NCBI RefSeq assembly: GCF_022682495.2
Contig: NC_071390.1
Span: 168,665,220-168,729,219, forward strand
DNA: 64,000 nucleotides
Direction: 5' to 3'
From: Desmodus rotundus
Lineage: Eukaryota; Chordata; Mammalia; Chiroptera; Phyllostomidae
Under the pieces are notes generated by a model. That model did no database searches. It was not told the origin of the DNA and saw only the letters and a program-made list of their open reading frames with translations. The translations under genes and the position numbers were made by a program. Each line of letters opens with the position of its first letter. Position 1 is the first letter of the stretch. Below are positions 1 to 11,230 of this stretch, in pieces.

Positions 1-1055
1 CGGTTAGCCTAGAATCTTCCTCAACTTGGCGCACTTGAAGTAGAAGGGTCATTGCTACAAAGAGCTATTGTGGGAAATGGGCCCAGAAGCTGAGCTGACA
101 AGAAACCACATAGGAATTGTAAGGAACTGCTGAGAACCTGAACGAAGAGGACACCAGCAATGACTGATCCGAAATAAAAAGTTATTGAATGGAAGTCCCA
201 TTTTCTTTCAAATATGAGACATAAAAAAACCCAATAAATTAGGAGAAAAGAATAAAAGGAAATAATGTATATGGATGAAACAATCATTAAGCTATGTGTT
301 TTACATAAGTTATATGAACTTCATGGAAACTATGTGAATGGATGTATTATTTCCATTTCTCAGATAAAAAAAGTGAGGCTAAGATTTTTACACATGTCAC
401 CCAACTTTAGTTTTGTGCTAATTAGCAGAGCTGCACTGGAACCCAAGGCAATTTGGAAATCAAGTCAGTGTTAAATGCATAAGCTATGATTAAAGAAATA
501 GATCTTCTTTTCTTTAATAATAGCTCATGAATTTCAGCTTTTTTCTTCTCTCTCCTGACGTTTCTCTCCTCGTATTTAAGGGAATCCCTTCACAGTTAGC
601 TATGGCATGGACACAGAACTGCTGGTAATTATTTCAGTCCACCTTTGCTGCAGTGTCATTTCTTCTCACGCAGTCGAAGAGTATTTGATCTGTTTCAGTT
701 GAATTTTGTTTTGATGCAAAAATTAAAATAAAGGCCTTTGTCAGTTGAGCTATCTTCAAAGAAAAGATATTTCAATGACATTTTAATATTTCACATTTAT
801 GATTCTTTTCTCTGTTCTCTCTGTCTCACTCTCTCCCAATCTCTCTTCATCCATCCATCTATCCAAGTCATTCTCATTATTCACTCTAAGTATGTTCTAC
901 AAAGTCTTTAAAAACATTGAATTAAATGAATACTGAACAACTGATCCTAGGAGAAATACAGAGTCAGGTTCCTATGAGCCTCTGGTCACAATATTTTCTT
1001 CAGCTATTCAATACATAACCCTGGTTTACGTGTCTGCTGTTTAAAAATATCTTAC
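1..1055. other. Unique sequence, no gene or clear repeat seen
   Basis: This AT-rich stretch has only short chance open frames. A small CT-rich patch with TCCATCCATC-like runs lies near 810-870. I see no transposon family, splice pair or RNA gene in it. It lies downstream, on the minus strand, of the exon-like segment that ends at 1056. Confidence 0.4.
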
Positions 1056-1389
1056 TTGATATTATTGTTGATTCATTGACAATGAACTCAAGGCCAACAG
1101 CACTATAAATCCTTCCTGAAGGCAGTTGCTCTGACATGTGAATTTTCTTCATAAGGTACATCACAGTCTTGCTGCCCTTCCAAACAACAGACGGCGCATT
1201 GTCTTTATATTCGGGGACCATTTTAATTGGTGGGATAACGTTAAAAGCACAAAAAAGAGAAAATGTGGCCCTAAATAGACCATAATCAAGATACTCCACC
1301 ACAGTCTGAGAGCTGAAACAAGAAAGCAGAACACCAATTTGTGAGTCAGAGCTCGTGGCCGTGTGAATTTTCATCACGCTGTGCATCGT
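1056..1389 (-). other. Candidate coding exon (334 nt), protein not recognised
   Basis: On the minus strand a 138-codon open frame spans this segment. Directly upstream is a good acceptor (a T-rich run, then TTTGCAG, with CAG on plus positions 1392-1390). The segment ends at a good donor (CAA then GTAAGA, GT at 1055-1054). It would start in phase 0 and end in phase 1, coding for about 111 residues that include SSQTVVEYLDYGLF, NVIPPIKMVPEYKDN and EQLPSGRIYSAVGLEF. I cannot match these to a family and see no transmembrane or repeat pattern. A second acceptor-like site (CTTGTTTCAG) lies inside it. Frames of this length are expected by chance a few times in 64 kb, so the case rests on the splice sites. 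It could also be a noncoding conserved block or a coincidence. Confidence 0.25.
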
Positions 1390-3149
1390 CTGCAAATGAC
1401 CAAAATAATTTGACAAGTATTATTTGGGGGGTTTCAAACAAATTTTAACAAGTAAGGAAATTCAAAAATACAAAATCTGTAAAAATGGAGATTCACTATG
1501 TTGGTATATGCTTTGGTAGGTGTATTTTCACAAATTTAAAAGCCACCCCAAGTGCCAGCTAGTATTTCTTTACATCTTCAAAACTGTTCCATGCCACAAA
1601 CAGAAAGGACTGTGTATGGATGGGGAGTTCTTTGTGAAGTTTTCTTTTAAAAAAAGATCCTTACAAAAGCTTAGAAGCTACCAGAGAACAAACTCTAATA
1701 TTTGAACTGCTTTTTTTTCTTTTAATAATATGCCTCCTTTGAACTGCCTTCTTTCTATGAATTTGTATATCTTCACATCTCTTTCGACAGCAGAATGTCA
1801 AAATGATGTCTACATCCTGAGCACATACGTGCACCTTGAAAATTATGTAAAACATGTCTGCTCCTGCCAGGACATTGCAAACTAGTTTTTGGCTTTTCCT
1901 GTTTGCACAGTGGTAGTCAGGGTAGGCTGATACACATTTTTGGCCAGCCCTTCAGCCTATGGTCCTTCTCTTCCTTCAACATTTGGCTGCTGCAGTTGGA
2001 GACTTACTATCACCTGAAAACACAGTAGCAAATAGGACTTAAACTCTGCAGCAAAGGAGAATTTATTTGCAGTGTATATTTCCTCCCCTTGAAAAAAAAA
2101 CAAAGCAGAGAATCTTGGACTATATTCCTAGGCTCAATTGTTTTCCTAACTAATTATGTTTTTTATAAAAAATGATAATGACACCTTTGCTGCAGAGCAG
2201 TTATGGAAACCTTGCATGTTCTGAGGTTTGCAGTGAGCTTCTCCTAAGATGCTCATCATGGCCATAGCATCCCCTAGCAATCCCCATCCTCATGAGTCAC
2301 CATGCAGCCATGCTTTCTTCCTTGGCTCCATCTTGGGCATAATTGTCAAATTCCAACCACAGCCTAAATAATTTCGTATCAAAATAGATTGCATTTTCAT
2401 CAGGCCTGGATATTTAAAATCTCTGTTTGAGAACTCACTATCCTATAGCCAGCTTCACTGAGTGTTACGGTAAAAGCCACTCCAAGGATATTTTTGGTGT
2501 CCAGAACATCATTGCAAGTTACCAGCTTGCAGCTGCCCCCTCCCCAAACACTGAGACCTGATTCATTAGGAACAATTCGCCCCTCTAGTGGAAGGATATG
2601 AGTATTGCAGCTTGCGCTCTGACAAATACCAAACCTTAGGGTTGAAAGAGCATCTATAGACTTTTTTTTTTATTGTTGTAAGATTCCCCTTTCTGTGCTG
2701 ATTTGTTATTAAATACAACCCAATAGAGACATCTATTTAAAATGTTAATTTTCTTTCTTGTGTTTATACATAGGGAAATGCTTAGAGCTCTAAACAGACA
2801 ATACTATCACTGACTAACAGATTTTTGTTCACACTCATCTCTATTTTACCCTTGTTTAGAGTCAAATAGAAAGTGATTGGGAAAAAATGCTTTTTGTATA
2901 CTTTACAGAGTTAAATAATAATGGAGGGTGATTTTCCCATATGCTTCCTATACACAGTGAGGTTCTGTTAAAATCCACAATTTGGCACCAAAGAGAAAAA
3001 TTCTTTGGCTCAGCTGAATTATAATGGGAAAACAATGATATTACTACCAATGAATACTAGTAGTTACCGTTGAAATAATGTGAAAATTCTGATGTCAGCT
3101 CTGCCATTGTGATGCCCTTGTCAGTAAAAATGTTGGAATTGCAAAATAC
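1390..3149. other. Unique sequence, no gene seen
   Basis: No convincing interspersed repeat or exon. A pyrimidine-rich, CpG-containing patch lies at about 2520-2600 (CAGCTGCCCCCTCCCC). Short poly-T/A runs are at 2090-2100 and 2660-2672. Confidence 0.35.
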
Positions 3150-3262
3150 TCTCAAGATTTACTAGACGGAAAGTTCTGAGAGGTAAAATAATTTGTCCAA
3201 GGTGACACAGTTGAGCCCATTTCTCCCGATTCAGAAACCCTAACTGTTGCTAGCACAACTGC
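3150..3262 (-). mobile_element. MIR SINE fragment
   Basis: Read on the plus strand it carries the reversed MIR core pattern: GAGGTAAAATAATTTGTCCA, then AGGTGACACAG, then a run ending in GATTCAGAAACCC. This matches the usual reversed MIR phrase in which a gain of GAGGTTAAG is followed by TTGCCCAAGGTCACACAGC. The fragment is old and short. Confidence 0.45.
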
Positions 3263-3884
3263 TGGTCGCCATGGCACAACTCTGAAGTCGGCTGAATGAG
3301 AGTCTGCAGCCCCCCTGCCATGGGCAACCTCCTGCCCTACCCACTCTGTACTTTTCTGTTCTCTCTGTACACGAAGATGTTGCCCAGCTCAGAGGTGATT
3401 GTACAGGGATTAAAACGAGAGGCTGCTGGACAATGACTTTGTATACGACAAGATTTGTGAGTACTCATTATGGGTTGACAGTGTCTCCTCTTAGTATTGT
3501 TATTACGGTGGGCTCTCTAACTGCTATTTTGGTGCTTTCTAAAAACAGAACTTCTTTTCACTCCAAGGAGTAAATGAGCATGTAAATTAAGGAAATTTAA
3601 GTCTTTGTTTTTTATCCCATTACTCATAAGTGTTTTACTATTACATTACTAATCTTAACATTCATTTATACGGTAATATAAGGGTGATAACAGCTGTTTT
3701 AAGAGACGATCTTGATTTTTTTCAGAGCATCATATGCATTGGCCCTATTAAACCATATTTGTAAAATAATTCTAGTATAATTTAGATACTATGGCATATT
3801 AGAAACCAATGATTATAAAGTGCAAATGAGATTTTTTTCTTCTTCTGACATCATACCAGTTTTTACAGAGCCATTATCATCTCA

Positions 3885-4200
3885 GTGCGTATGGATGTCA
3901 CGCGGTCATTATCCTCAGATCATAACGAGGTGGACCATTAGTGCCTCCTTCGGAGACCTTATGGTCTGAGATGTTAATGAGCCTGTGGGGAACCCTAAAT
4001 CCTGGGATGGTTGGCAGTGTACTGCGGACCATAACAGAACCTTCTTCGCAATGACAATGGATCCTGTCAATTTCTATTAAAGAGCTTCTTAATTCCCCAA
4101 TCATTAAGACAGTAGAAGGACTTATTACACTAGCCTATAATTAAGGAAGCTTTCAGCCATAAATTCCTCCTGTAAAGCCCTTCCTGGCATTCAATATGGA
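3885..4200. promoter_or_regulatory. Candidate conserved noncoding element
   Basis: A repeat-free block, richer in CpG than its surroundings (CACGCGGTC, ATAACGAGG, TGCGGACC). It is followed by a dense set of homeodomain-type TAAT/ATTA sites: TTCTTAATTCCCC, CAATCATTAAG, CCTATAATTAAGG and CCATAAATTCC. No coding family is visible in any frame. Regulatory function is inferred from composition only. Confidence 0.25.
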
Positions 4201-4412
4201 ATGAATAAAGGGTAAGGTTTCCACATGAGGAAATATGGAGACACTATCCATCTTAGCAAAATCTTGCAGGATGAGGGTCTTCTCTGTTTTTTCCCAACTT
4301 CCCGCAGCCCCCACTCACCCCTTTGTAAAGGCACAGAACAAGTGAGGACTCTTGAAACAATGAGAGGTCTCTAACAGTGGGTCTGATGGACATTTCTCAT
4401 CACAATTATTTG

Positions 4413-4602
4413 TTGGGTTTGTTTGATGCTGTACTATTTCTTTACTAAAGCAATTTATTTTTATTGTTGTTATTCTATTACAGTTGTCCCAACGGTTTCC
4501 CCTTTGCCCTCCTCCACCCACTCCCACAGTCAATCCCCACACCATTGACCATGTCCATGAGTCATTCATACATGTTTTTTTGACTGATGCTTTCCCTTCA
4601 TG
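4413..4602 (-). mobile_element. L1 3'-end insertion with 13-bp target-site duplication
   Basis: From 4455 the plus strand shows the reversed bat L1 3' end: TTATTGTTGTTATTCTATTA, then CAGTTGTCCC, a CCTCCACCCACTCCCAC tract, and GACCATGTCCATGAG. It is flanked by perfect direct repeats TCACAATTATTTG at 4400-4412 and 4603-4615. About 40 bases between the left repeat and the recognisable L1 end are not L1-like and could be a 3' transduction. It lacks a clean poly-A/T tail, so it is not very young. Confidence 0.7.
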
Positions 4603-5004
4603 TCACAATTATTTGAATTGCACTGTGTCCGAGTGTTTATATTTGGGACCATGACAGAGAAACAAAAGCTCAGTATCTCTGCCCTTAAATAATTCACAAT
4701 ATTATTGGAAAGAGTGGATGATAAAGATACAATAATGACATCTGACTACAAGGCAGCAATACAGAGAGGAACAGAGGCATTTGCCAGGGTGGTTTCCCAA
4801 CAATTAGTACAAAGAGTATGTGCTATTAATGAAGTGAGAAAAATATGTGTGGAAGTAGATGCTTAATTAGTATGGAATTCCTGTATGACAGGTGGGTGAG
4901 TTCAATGTGAACTGTTTACTATTGACTTATTTCTTTATGCCTCAGTTTTGCAACAGTTAAACGATCAGATTAATACATCTTACCATAAAATATTACTAGA
5001 AAAT

Positions 5005-6830
5005 CAAATGATCAGGTGACATTTGTTGTTATTTTCTATAAAAGCACATACTCTCTGGTATGCTAAAGTGGTAGGTACTATAGAAATATTCAGATAGAGG
5101 GAAATACAGGCTTGATTACAAGTGAGGTTTACTATCATAACTCAAAATTTATTGCTTAAAAAAAGCAGGGAGCCAACTAGAAACAGAAATTATGTACTGT
5201 CATAAAAATCAAAAATGATAGAATCCAACCCATTGACCTTGAATGTACAGAAACTTGAAGTTTCCTCATTCTTTTTGATAATCCTGGACTTTTCATCTAA
5301 ATTTCATTCGACCTCAAGCAGACCTGCATTGGGCTTATTACTGAAATTTCACTGCTGAAATTTTCCAGTGTAGAAAGTTTTCTAATCAGAAGTTAAATTT
5401 ATAGGAAATCTCCCTTATAGTGAAGAAGAAATAAATGCCTGCTTCTGCATTTTGTGCTTTGGGGATTTCAGGTAGTTTTATTGTGCGGTTTCTAAATCAG
5501 GCCCTCCAAACTAATAGCGGGAATACCACACAGGACTCCATCTCCAAGTCAAAGTCCTGAAGGAATTGAAATGTATCAAGGGGGCTGAGTTTGCCTTTAA
5601 GTTGCTAATGAGAAACTCCCAGGTTTTAATCTCTCTCACCTTAGGTAAATGGTGCTTTAAGGGCATTTGGAAACCAATGTCTATGATGTGATATTCGAGA
5701 CACTCTTTATTGTTCTATTTAAATTCCTTAGTGCCATTTATCTTTTGTTGCTGTTGCTTATAATCACTTCGCATCTGACTGTCAGGGAAATCTGAGCGAC
5801 TCCTCTGAGCCCTAAGTGTAGGTATGGTAAACAAGCTGGTATGAACATTTTCAGCTTCCAAGGGCATTTCACTAGCACTCCTCAAGTCCATCCATCATAT
5901 CCACTCCTACTTCTCATAACAGAAAAGGCCCTTTCAAACGCTGACCACTCTCCACTGTGCCTACCATTCCCTATGTGAGCACACAGCCTTCTGGCCATAA
6001 AGTGTCTTGAAATAAAAGCAAGAACAACAAAGACTGAGGCATATGGCTTCTTGCTCCCTGCCTGTTGCCTGGATCCGGCAAATATGATCATTCACACACA
6101 CAGCTTTTTTCCTTCATCTACTTATACCCCTCCCCCCCACAAAGGACTACTCTGTAGTTAGGAGCTTTTATTTAGAAAGTCAGAGCATTTCTGAGTTCCA
6201 TGGGATAACTGAATAAGCCCCAGGTTTACACAAGTTCTGACTCAGGAACTGAGCACCTTCTCCTTAAAAGCACTCTGACAATGGCACAAGCAACCTCTGG
6301 CTGCATCATCCAAGACCGTGTGTCCCTGGCCCAACCTTCAGATGTGGACGATGCACATTTATGGAACTATACACCGGAGCTGGGAGAAAAAGATAGGATG
6401 TTACCCCAGATCAAATTAGAGATTAAAAAAATAAATAGCGGAACCAAATATAAGCCCTTGAGGGGCAGGTATGAGTTAGATAATCTTCAATATTACAAGG
6501 CTGACAAGAAAGAATTCTGAGAAGAATGAAAAGCAGAACGCATCTACTCGAAGTTGCTGTTGAAGAAGAAGATAGAGCAAGCCTTGGGCTGCACGGGCTG
6601 CCTCTCTTGCTTACACAGGAAGGCAATGTCTGGGTACCCATGGGAGACCATGGAATTACTGGTAAGGATGGCATCTTCCCTCAGGAAGTGTCCAGTTATA
6701 CCTAGATGAAAACATGCTGGGTCAGCATTGAGTAGGGGAAGGAGGTAGGAAATAATAGCTTATCTCAAGCATAAGTGACTTTCAGCTTGGGCGTAAAGGA
6801 AGCTATTTGTTTCCTAGTCTGCTAATACTC
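5005..6830. other. Unique sequence, no confident gene
   Basis: No repeat family recognised. A 79-codon plus-strand frame at 6281-6520 (containing RMLPQIKLEIKKINSGTKYK) is followed by a different open frame (containing KKKIEQALGCTGC) after stops, so a decayed pseudogene is conceivable. I do not recognise a parent and see no poly-A tail or splice pair. A poly-C run lies near 6132. Confidence 0.3.
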
Positions 6831-7051
6831 CAGTTGGTGCTGTCCAAGAGAATTTTCTGCAGTAACAAAACAATTATGTGCATGTGCAGTCCAGTATGAC
6901 AGCTACTAGCTTCAGCTGGCTATTGAGCTCGTGAATCTTGGTTCATGCAACTGAGAACAAAAAAATACTTAACTTTATTTAATTATAATCCATTTACATT
7001 TACATAGCCATCAATGTCTAGTGGCTACCATATTGGGCTACATAACTATAG
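6831..7051 (+). mobile_element. hAT-type nonautonomous DNA transposon (MER3/MER33-like), old
   Basis: The left end reads CAGTTGGTGCTGTCCAAGAG. The right end has TAGTGGCTACCATATTGG, typical of a widespread mammalian hAT family whose ends read like CAGTGCTGTCCAATAGAA and GCCACTAGCCACATGTGGCT. The middle has GGCTATTGAGCTCGTGAATC, matching the same family. Subfamily not assigned. Confidence 0.5.
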
Positions 7052-7109
7052 CAGACAGTATCGTGACAAAGATTCTCACAAGACCATAGAATATCAACAT
7101 GATCTCAAC

Positions 7110-7215
7110 AACTGCCCTTAGGAGCTGTGGGAAACTTGGACAGATTATTTAACCTCTCGGAGCCTCAGACTCTTTGTCTATAAATATTCTAAAACTATAC
7201 CTTGTTTTGAGGTGT
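7110..7215 (+). mobile_element. MIR SINE fragment
   Basis: It shows the MIR core order: ACTTGGACAGATTATTTAACC, then TCTCGGAGCCTCAGACT, then TTTGTCTATAAA. Only the core is preserved. Confidence 0.45.
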
Positions 7216-7644
7216 ATATGGGTACTGCCTAGGACCTCACATTTAGTGTTCCAACATCACTGCCATATCTGAGTCTGCATCCGGTCCTTGCTCTTTCTTC
7301 AAACTGATTGTATGCTCTTTAGGATGCCTTGTGATTCCTTTGTGGTAGCTGAACATGATATACGAAGGGAAAGGAGCTGTGATAGACAGTTCTGTAGTGA
7401 TGGGACAATGAGGCGTGGGGGAGGGGAAGCATTCTGTAGCCCTGGCCTTAGGTTTCAGACTTTTAGTGGCAGCCGTCTCTGCACTGGAAAGTTCACGAGT
7501 GCTCTCAGCCCCCCTCCTGCCCCCGCCTGAGGTGGGACAGCATGGCAAAAGTCAGCTGGCGTTGAGGATTTTCCTTCGTCCAGGACACTTAGGTGCAGAT
7601 AAAAGCCCAATAATTGTAGTCTCTGGACAATAGCTTCTCCTGAT

Positions 7645-7825
7645 ACTGTTAAGTACAAGATTGTAATAAGTATATTATGGTTTCGGGTAGGTGCCAGACT
7701 TATTGGTGGAATCACCTCATAAGTTATATGAAGGTCTAACCTCTATGCTGTACACCTAAAACTAATATAATATTGAATATTAACTGCAACTGAAAAAAAT
7801 TAAATTAAAAAAGTAAAATAAATGG
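7645..7825 (+). mobile_element. L1 3' UTR end with A-rich tail
   Basis: It contains TTGTAATAAGTATATTATGG, then CATAAGTTATATGAAGGTC, then CTATGCTGTACACCTAAAAC, and TAATATAATATTGAATATTA before an A-rich tail. This matches the well-known L1 3' end of laurasiatherian mammals (CTGTACACCTGAAACTAATA). A short (CA)n run follows at 7832-7846. The element is 5' truncated. Confidence 0.7.
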
Positions 7826-8224
7826 AATTATACACACACACACAAAGAATGGAATGCTTTGGCATATTTCAGAATGGCTACTTCCCCCTCCTCCACTTCA
7901 CCAAGGTGCCCCTAGAGCTAAAACTCACAGTGGGGTGTCTTATGACTAGATCTTCATGGAGCTGATGCTCAGACGCTCAGACTTGTTTGCATGGAGCCTC
8001 CAGCAATTCACCAATTACAGTTCAGGTTTCCTACCCTGGCATTGATTCTGGTAGGTTTCTGGTTTATGAACTTGTGATTCTCTGTCTTTCCTCTTTTGGG
8101 GGGAGAGCAGTTTTCTCTGTGACCTCAACTTCCTGATAGATCTAAGGGGTGTTCCTTTTTCAGTTGGTTTACCTTTTCACTTGTTAGAATGGAGTGATGG
8201 CTTCCAGAGACTCCTGACAGGCTA

Positions 8225-8255
8225 CACCAGAGGCCAGAGGCCAGAGGCCACAGTA
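8225..8255. repeat. Short tandem heptamer repeat
   Basis: GAGGCCA is repeated about three to four times (CCAGAGGCCAGAGGCCAGAG and on). It is too short to be a minisatellite of note. Confidence 0.6.
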
Positions 8256-8274
8256 TATCACTTTGTGAAACTGG

Positions 8275-8475
8275 AAGATCGAGCAAAGCAGGGAGGAGAG
8301 AGAAGAAGACAGTTTGGGGAGGGAGTAGAAAAAGAAGGAAGGGAATATAAGAGATTTAAGGGGATATAATGGGTATAAGGAGGAGGGGAGGGAGAAGAGA
8401 GGGAGAGGAAAGAAGTGAAAGGAAGTGAAAGGAAGAAGAAAATGGAATGTAAGAAGGAAGAGCAAAAGGTGACCT
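8275..8475. repeat. Purine-rich (GA/GGAA) low-complexity tract
   Basis: About 200 bases are dominated by A and G on the plus strand with GGAAG, GGAGG and AGAAG units. The long minus-strand frame through it codes a serine/phenylalanine/leucine-rich string that comes from composition, not from a gene. Confidence 0.75.
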
Positions 8476-9025
8476 ACCAGACTATTAGGCACATGGTAGG
8501 CATTTAATAAATGTGATTTCCCCTCCATTTTTCTTGATGACTCCTCACAAGACCTCACATTTTTCTTGCCTTGCCCACCATGCCACAACACCTGCTGGTG
8601 CCTTACTCGGAGAGTACCTTCCTTGGACTATCTGTGTTCATCACCTTATGGGGAGCGTCAGTTGTTCCAGATCACAGGTAAACCAAATGTGAGATGAGGA
8701 ACACACAAGGATGGGCTTAAGGACCTTAAAGGTCCCCTCCACCCCAGAGACCTTCTGACTAAAGTGACTAGGTGGCTGAGTGCTTGTTGGGATTAAGCAT
8801 CCATATAGCTACCCTCACTTCAATATGGCCCCCACTCTGGTCTCATTGGCAATTTCCTCAATTCAAATCTCAAAAGGAGACCATGTTAGGTCATTGTCAA
8901 TCTGTAATAGCTTGGCATAGTTCCAATGATCAGAATGTATTTATTCATTCTTTCACTTACCACATAAGGACAGACAATAATACATCAGGTCCTGGGGATG
9001 TTGCAGCAGGCAGAGACATGTGGTT

Positions 9026-9073
9026 TTCTTCCTTCCTTCCTTCCTTCCTTCCTTCCTTCCTTCCTTCCTTTCT

Positions 9074-9152
<79 letters not shown>

Positions 9153-9167
9153 CTATCTCTCTTTCTT

Positions 9168-9198
<31 letters not shown>

Positions 9199-9332
9199 CT
9201 CTTTCTTTCTCTCTTTCTTTCTTTCCTTCTTTCTTTCCTTCTTTCCTTCTTTCTTTCCTTCTTCCTCTCTCCCTCCCTCCCTTCCTTCCTTCCTTTCTGT
9301 CTTTCTTTTTTTCCCTTCCTTCCTTTATTTTC
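9026..9332. repeat. Long compound microsatellite (TTCC)n-(TTTC)n-(CT)n
   Basis: The tract begins as (TTCC)n, changes to a long (TTTC)n array, then to mixed CTTT/CTCT units, CCTT units and CCCTC units. It stays open in all three plus frames, giving artificial Phe/Leu/Ser/Pro-rich proteins. It directly abuts the tail end of a minus-strand VES SINE. Confidence 0.95.
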
Positions 9333-9548
9333 TAAGATTTGATTTATTTATTTTTAGAGGGGAAGGGAGGGAGAAAGGGAAGGAGAGAAACATCAATGGG
9401 AGGCAGGAACATTGATTGGTTACCTCTCGTACTTGTCCTGACTGAGAGCAGACCCTCTACCCAGGCCTCTGCACTGACCCGGAATTGAACTGATAACCTT
9501 TCGCTTTGTGGGATGATGTCCAACCAACTGAGCCACACCTGTTATGGC
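9333..9548 (-). mobile_element. VES SINE (bat tRNA-derived SINE)
   Basis: Read on the plus strand, the A-rich tail appears first as TGATTTATTTATTTTTAGAG, then a GA-rich body, AACATCAATGGGAGG, and at the right end the reversed tRNA-like head with AACCTTTCGC and CCAACCAACTGAGCCACACC. VES elements are tRNA-derived SINEs typical of microbats. The tail side merges into the microsatellite at 9026-9332, and no clean target-site duplication is visible. Confidence 0.85.
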
Positions 9549-9779
9549 TGCAGTTACTTTCATTACTGAGCTCAGGTGGTAGAAAGGAGTCTGAGTGAGG
9601 GACAGGAAAAGTCAAACATGCAGGCCAGGCCTACATAGCCAACTTTGGAAAATCCACCATGATATGGAAAATAGCAGGAAGAGCCAAAAAGTCAGAAATG
9701 GAGTCACAAACAGATAATTGGCAATCTACATAGATTTTACAGATGCATTTAAGAATGGCACTGTCTGTATTCAAAAAAG

Positions 9780-10290
9780 CTGTACATTTGCCATCAGTAA
9801 AACTTGCAAAGCATAGTTAACAGTAAAGCACATCCTGGAAGCAGACAAAAGTTTAACCTGGCTAAGGACAACTCTCAAAAACAACGGCAACCCACCAGCA
9901 CCCAGAGGAGGTTTTCTAGTGCCATTCTTCAATGGAAGGAACCCAAACTCCTTGCAGAATCTGCTGATTCTAAGGTGGGAACAGGAAAGGAGTCGAGCTG
10001 GGAGCATTTTGCAGCATCAGTAAGTAATAAAGGCTCGAAAAACACAATGACAGGAGCAAACAGAAAGGACAGTGGAGCCAGCTCGAAGAGCTCCCGCTGG
10101 CTGAGCTGGAACACTCTGAACAACAGAAGAAATAACATGGAATCACATGACAACCCAAAGTATAAAATAAATTTCCATGTGTCCATACTGACACAAATAA
10201 GTGGTTAAATAAATGAATAAATGGGGAGAAGACACAAACCTCCTATACAGAAGAATTCCAAATAGTTTATATAGATACATAGCATTCAAG
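9780..10290 (+). mobile_element. Old L1-like LINE remnant
   Basis: An A-rich stretch with L1-type phrases, such as GGTTAAATAAATGAATAAAT, then GGGGAGAAGACACAAACC and CAGAAGAATTCCAAATA, as seen in 3' parts of old L1M elements. The frames through it are not maintained. The boundary and subfamily are uncertain. Confidence 0.35.
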
Positions 10291-11230
10291 GATTAATGTT
10301 TGTGGTTTATTGCTTTAAATGTATTTACTTATTTTTATTATTGCAGATTTTGCTGTTTGTAATATTGTCAACTCAAAGCTGGGTATATTGTTTTATTTTT
10401 TGTTTATTTTGGTTTAAATTAGGGGAGAGTGATAGAACTAAGAGATATTGGTGATAGTCAACAGGAAATGTTATTCAAGACCATTCAATTAAGTGGTCCA
10501 GTATATGGAGAACTAACAGAAGTATTGGTAAAACAGTGATCAAAATATTATCATCTACCAAATACCAGTGTTGCCCTATGATGCTTCAGGTATTAAAATG
10601 GGATTGTCATTGTGTGGTCTTTCCCAGAAAGAAAATACATTACCTTGGGAAAATTAGTGGTGTTTTATTTTTCTGCTATTTCACTATAATTTCCATAACA
10701 GAAGAAACACCCACGTGGGACTGAAATTTCCTTTAAAAGTACAAAACCCTTCCAACCTAAATTTCATGGATCTTCCAGCACCATCTGTGTTGGGGGCAAG
10801 CTCTGTCCTTTGGAGCTGCTGTCCGGGAACTTGGGTTGATAATCTTATTAGGGCACATGGAGAAGCCAAGACGGGCTCCCAATCAAACTCACAGGTCTGA
10901 TGTCCCCATACGCGGCAACTTCCTAGCTCAGTTCATCGGAAGGGTCCACAGGAGGAAAAGTGCTTCCATCTGAAGTTGCACCATGTAGTGTGACACCCGC
11001 CTTTTCCTAATGACTCTGTCCCCCCTCCCTCGTGTGTCAGCAGTGCTTCAAGGAAATAAGCATGTGACGTCACAGCTTCACCCCGAGATCTTTCTAAAGT
11101 GAAAATCAAAACCGCCAAGCCACAAATATGTCTTCCCACCACCTGTTTCAACATTAGCAATGTCTCCCTCCTCGATACCCTGGGATAAAATGCAAGACTT
11201 CTGGATAGACAGTTGTCTTACCTGATCAGC

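Noticed and set aside
2578..2594. CTCF site (minus strand CCACTAGAGGGGCG)
   Set aside because: It differs from the core by an extra G in the critical spacing, and there is no support from context.
8184..8591. 135-codon minus-strand frame
   Set aside because: It is compositional, crossing the GA-rich tract, with a Ser/Phe/Leu-rich string and no gene signals.
8998..9415. Long Phe/Leu/Ser-rich open frames in three plus frames
   Set aside because: They are produced by the TTTC/TTCC microsatellite, which contains no stop in any frame. Not genes.
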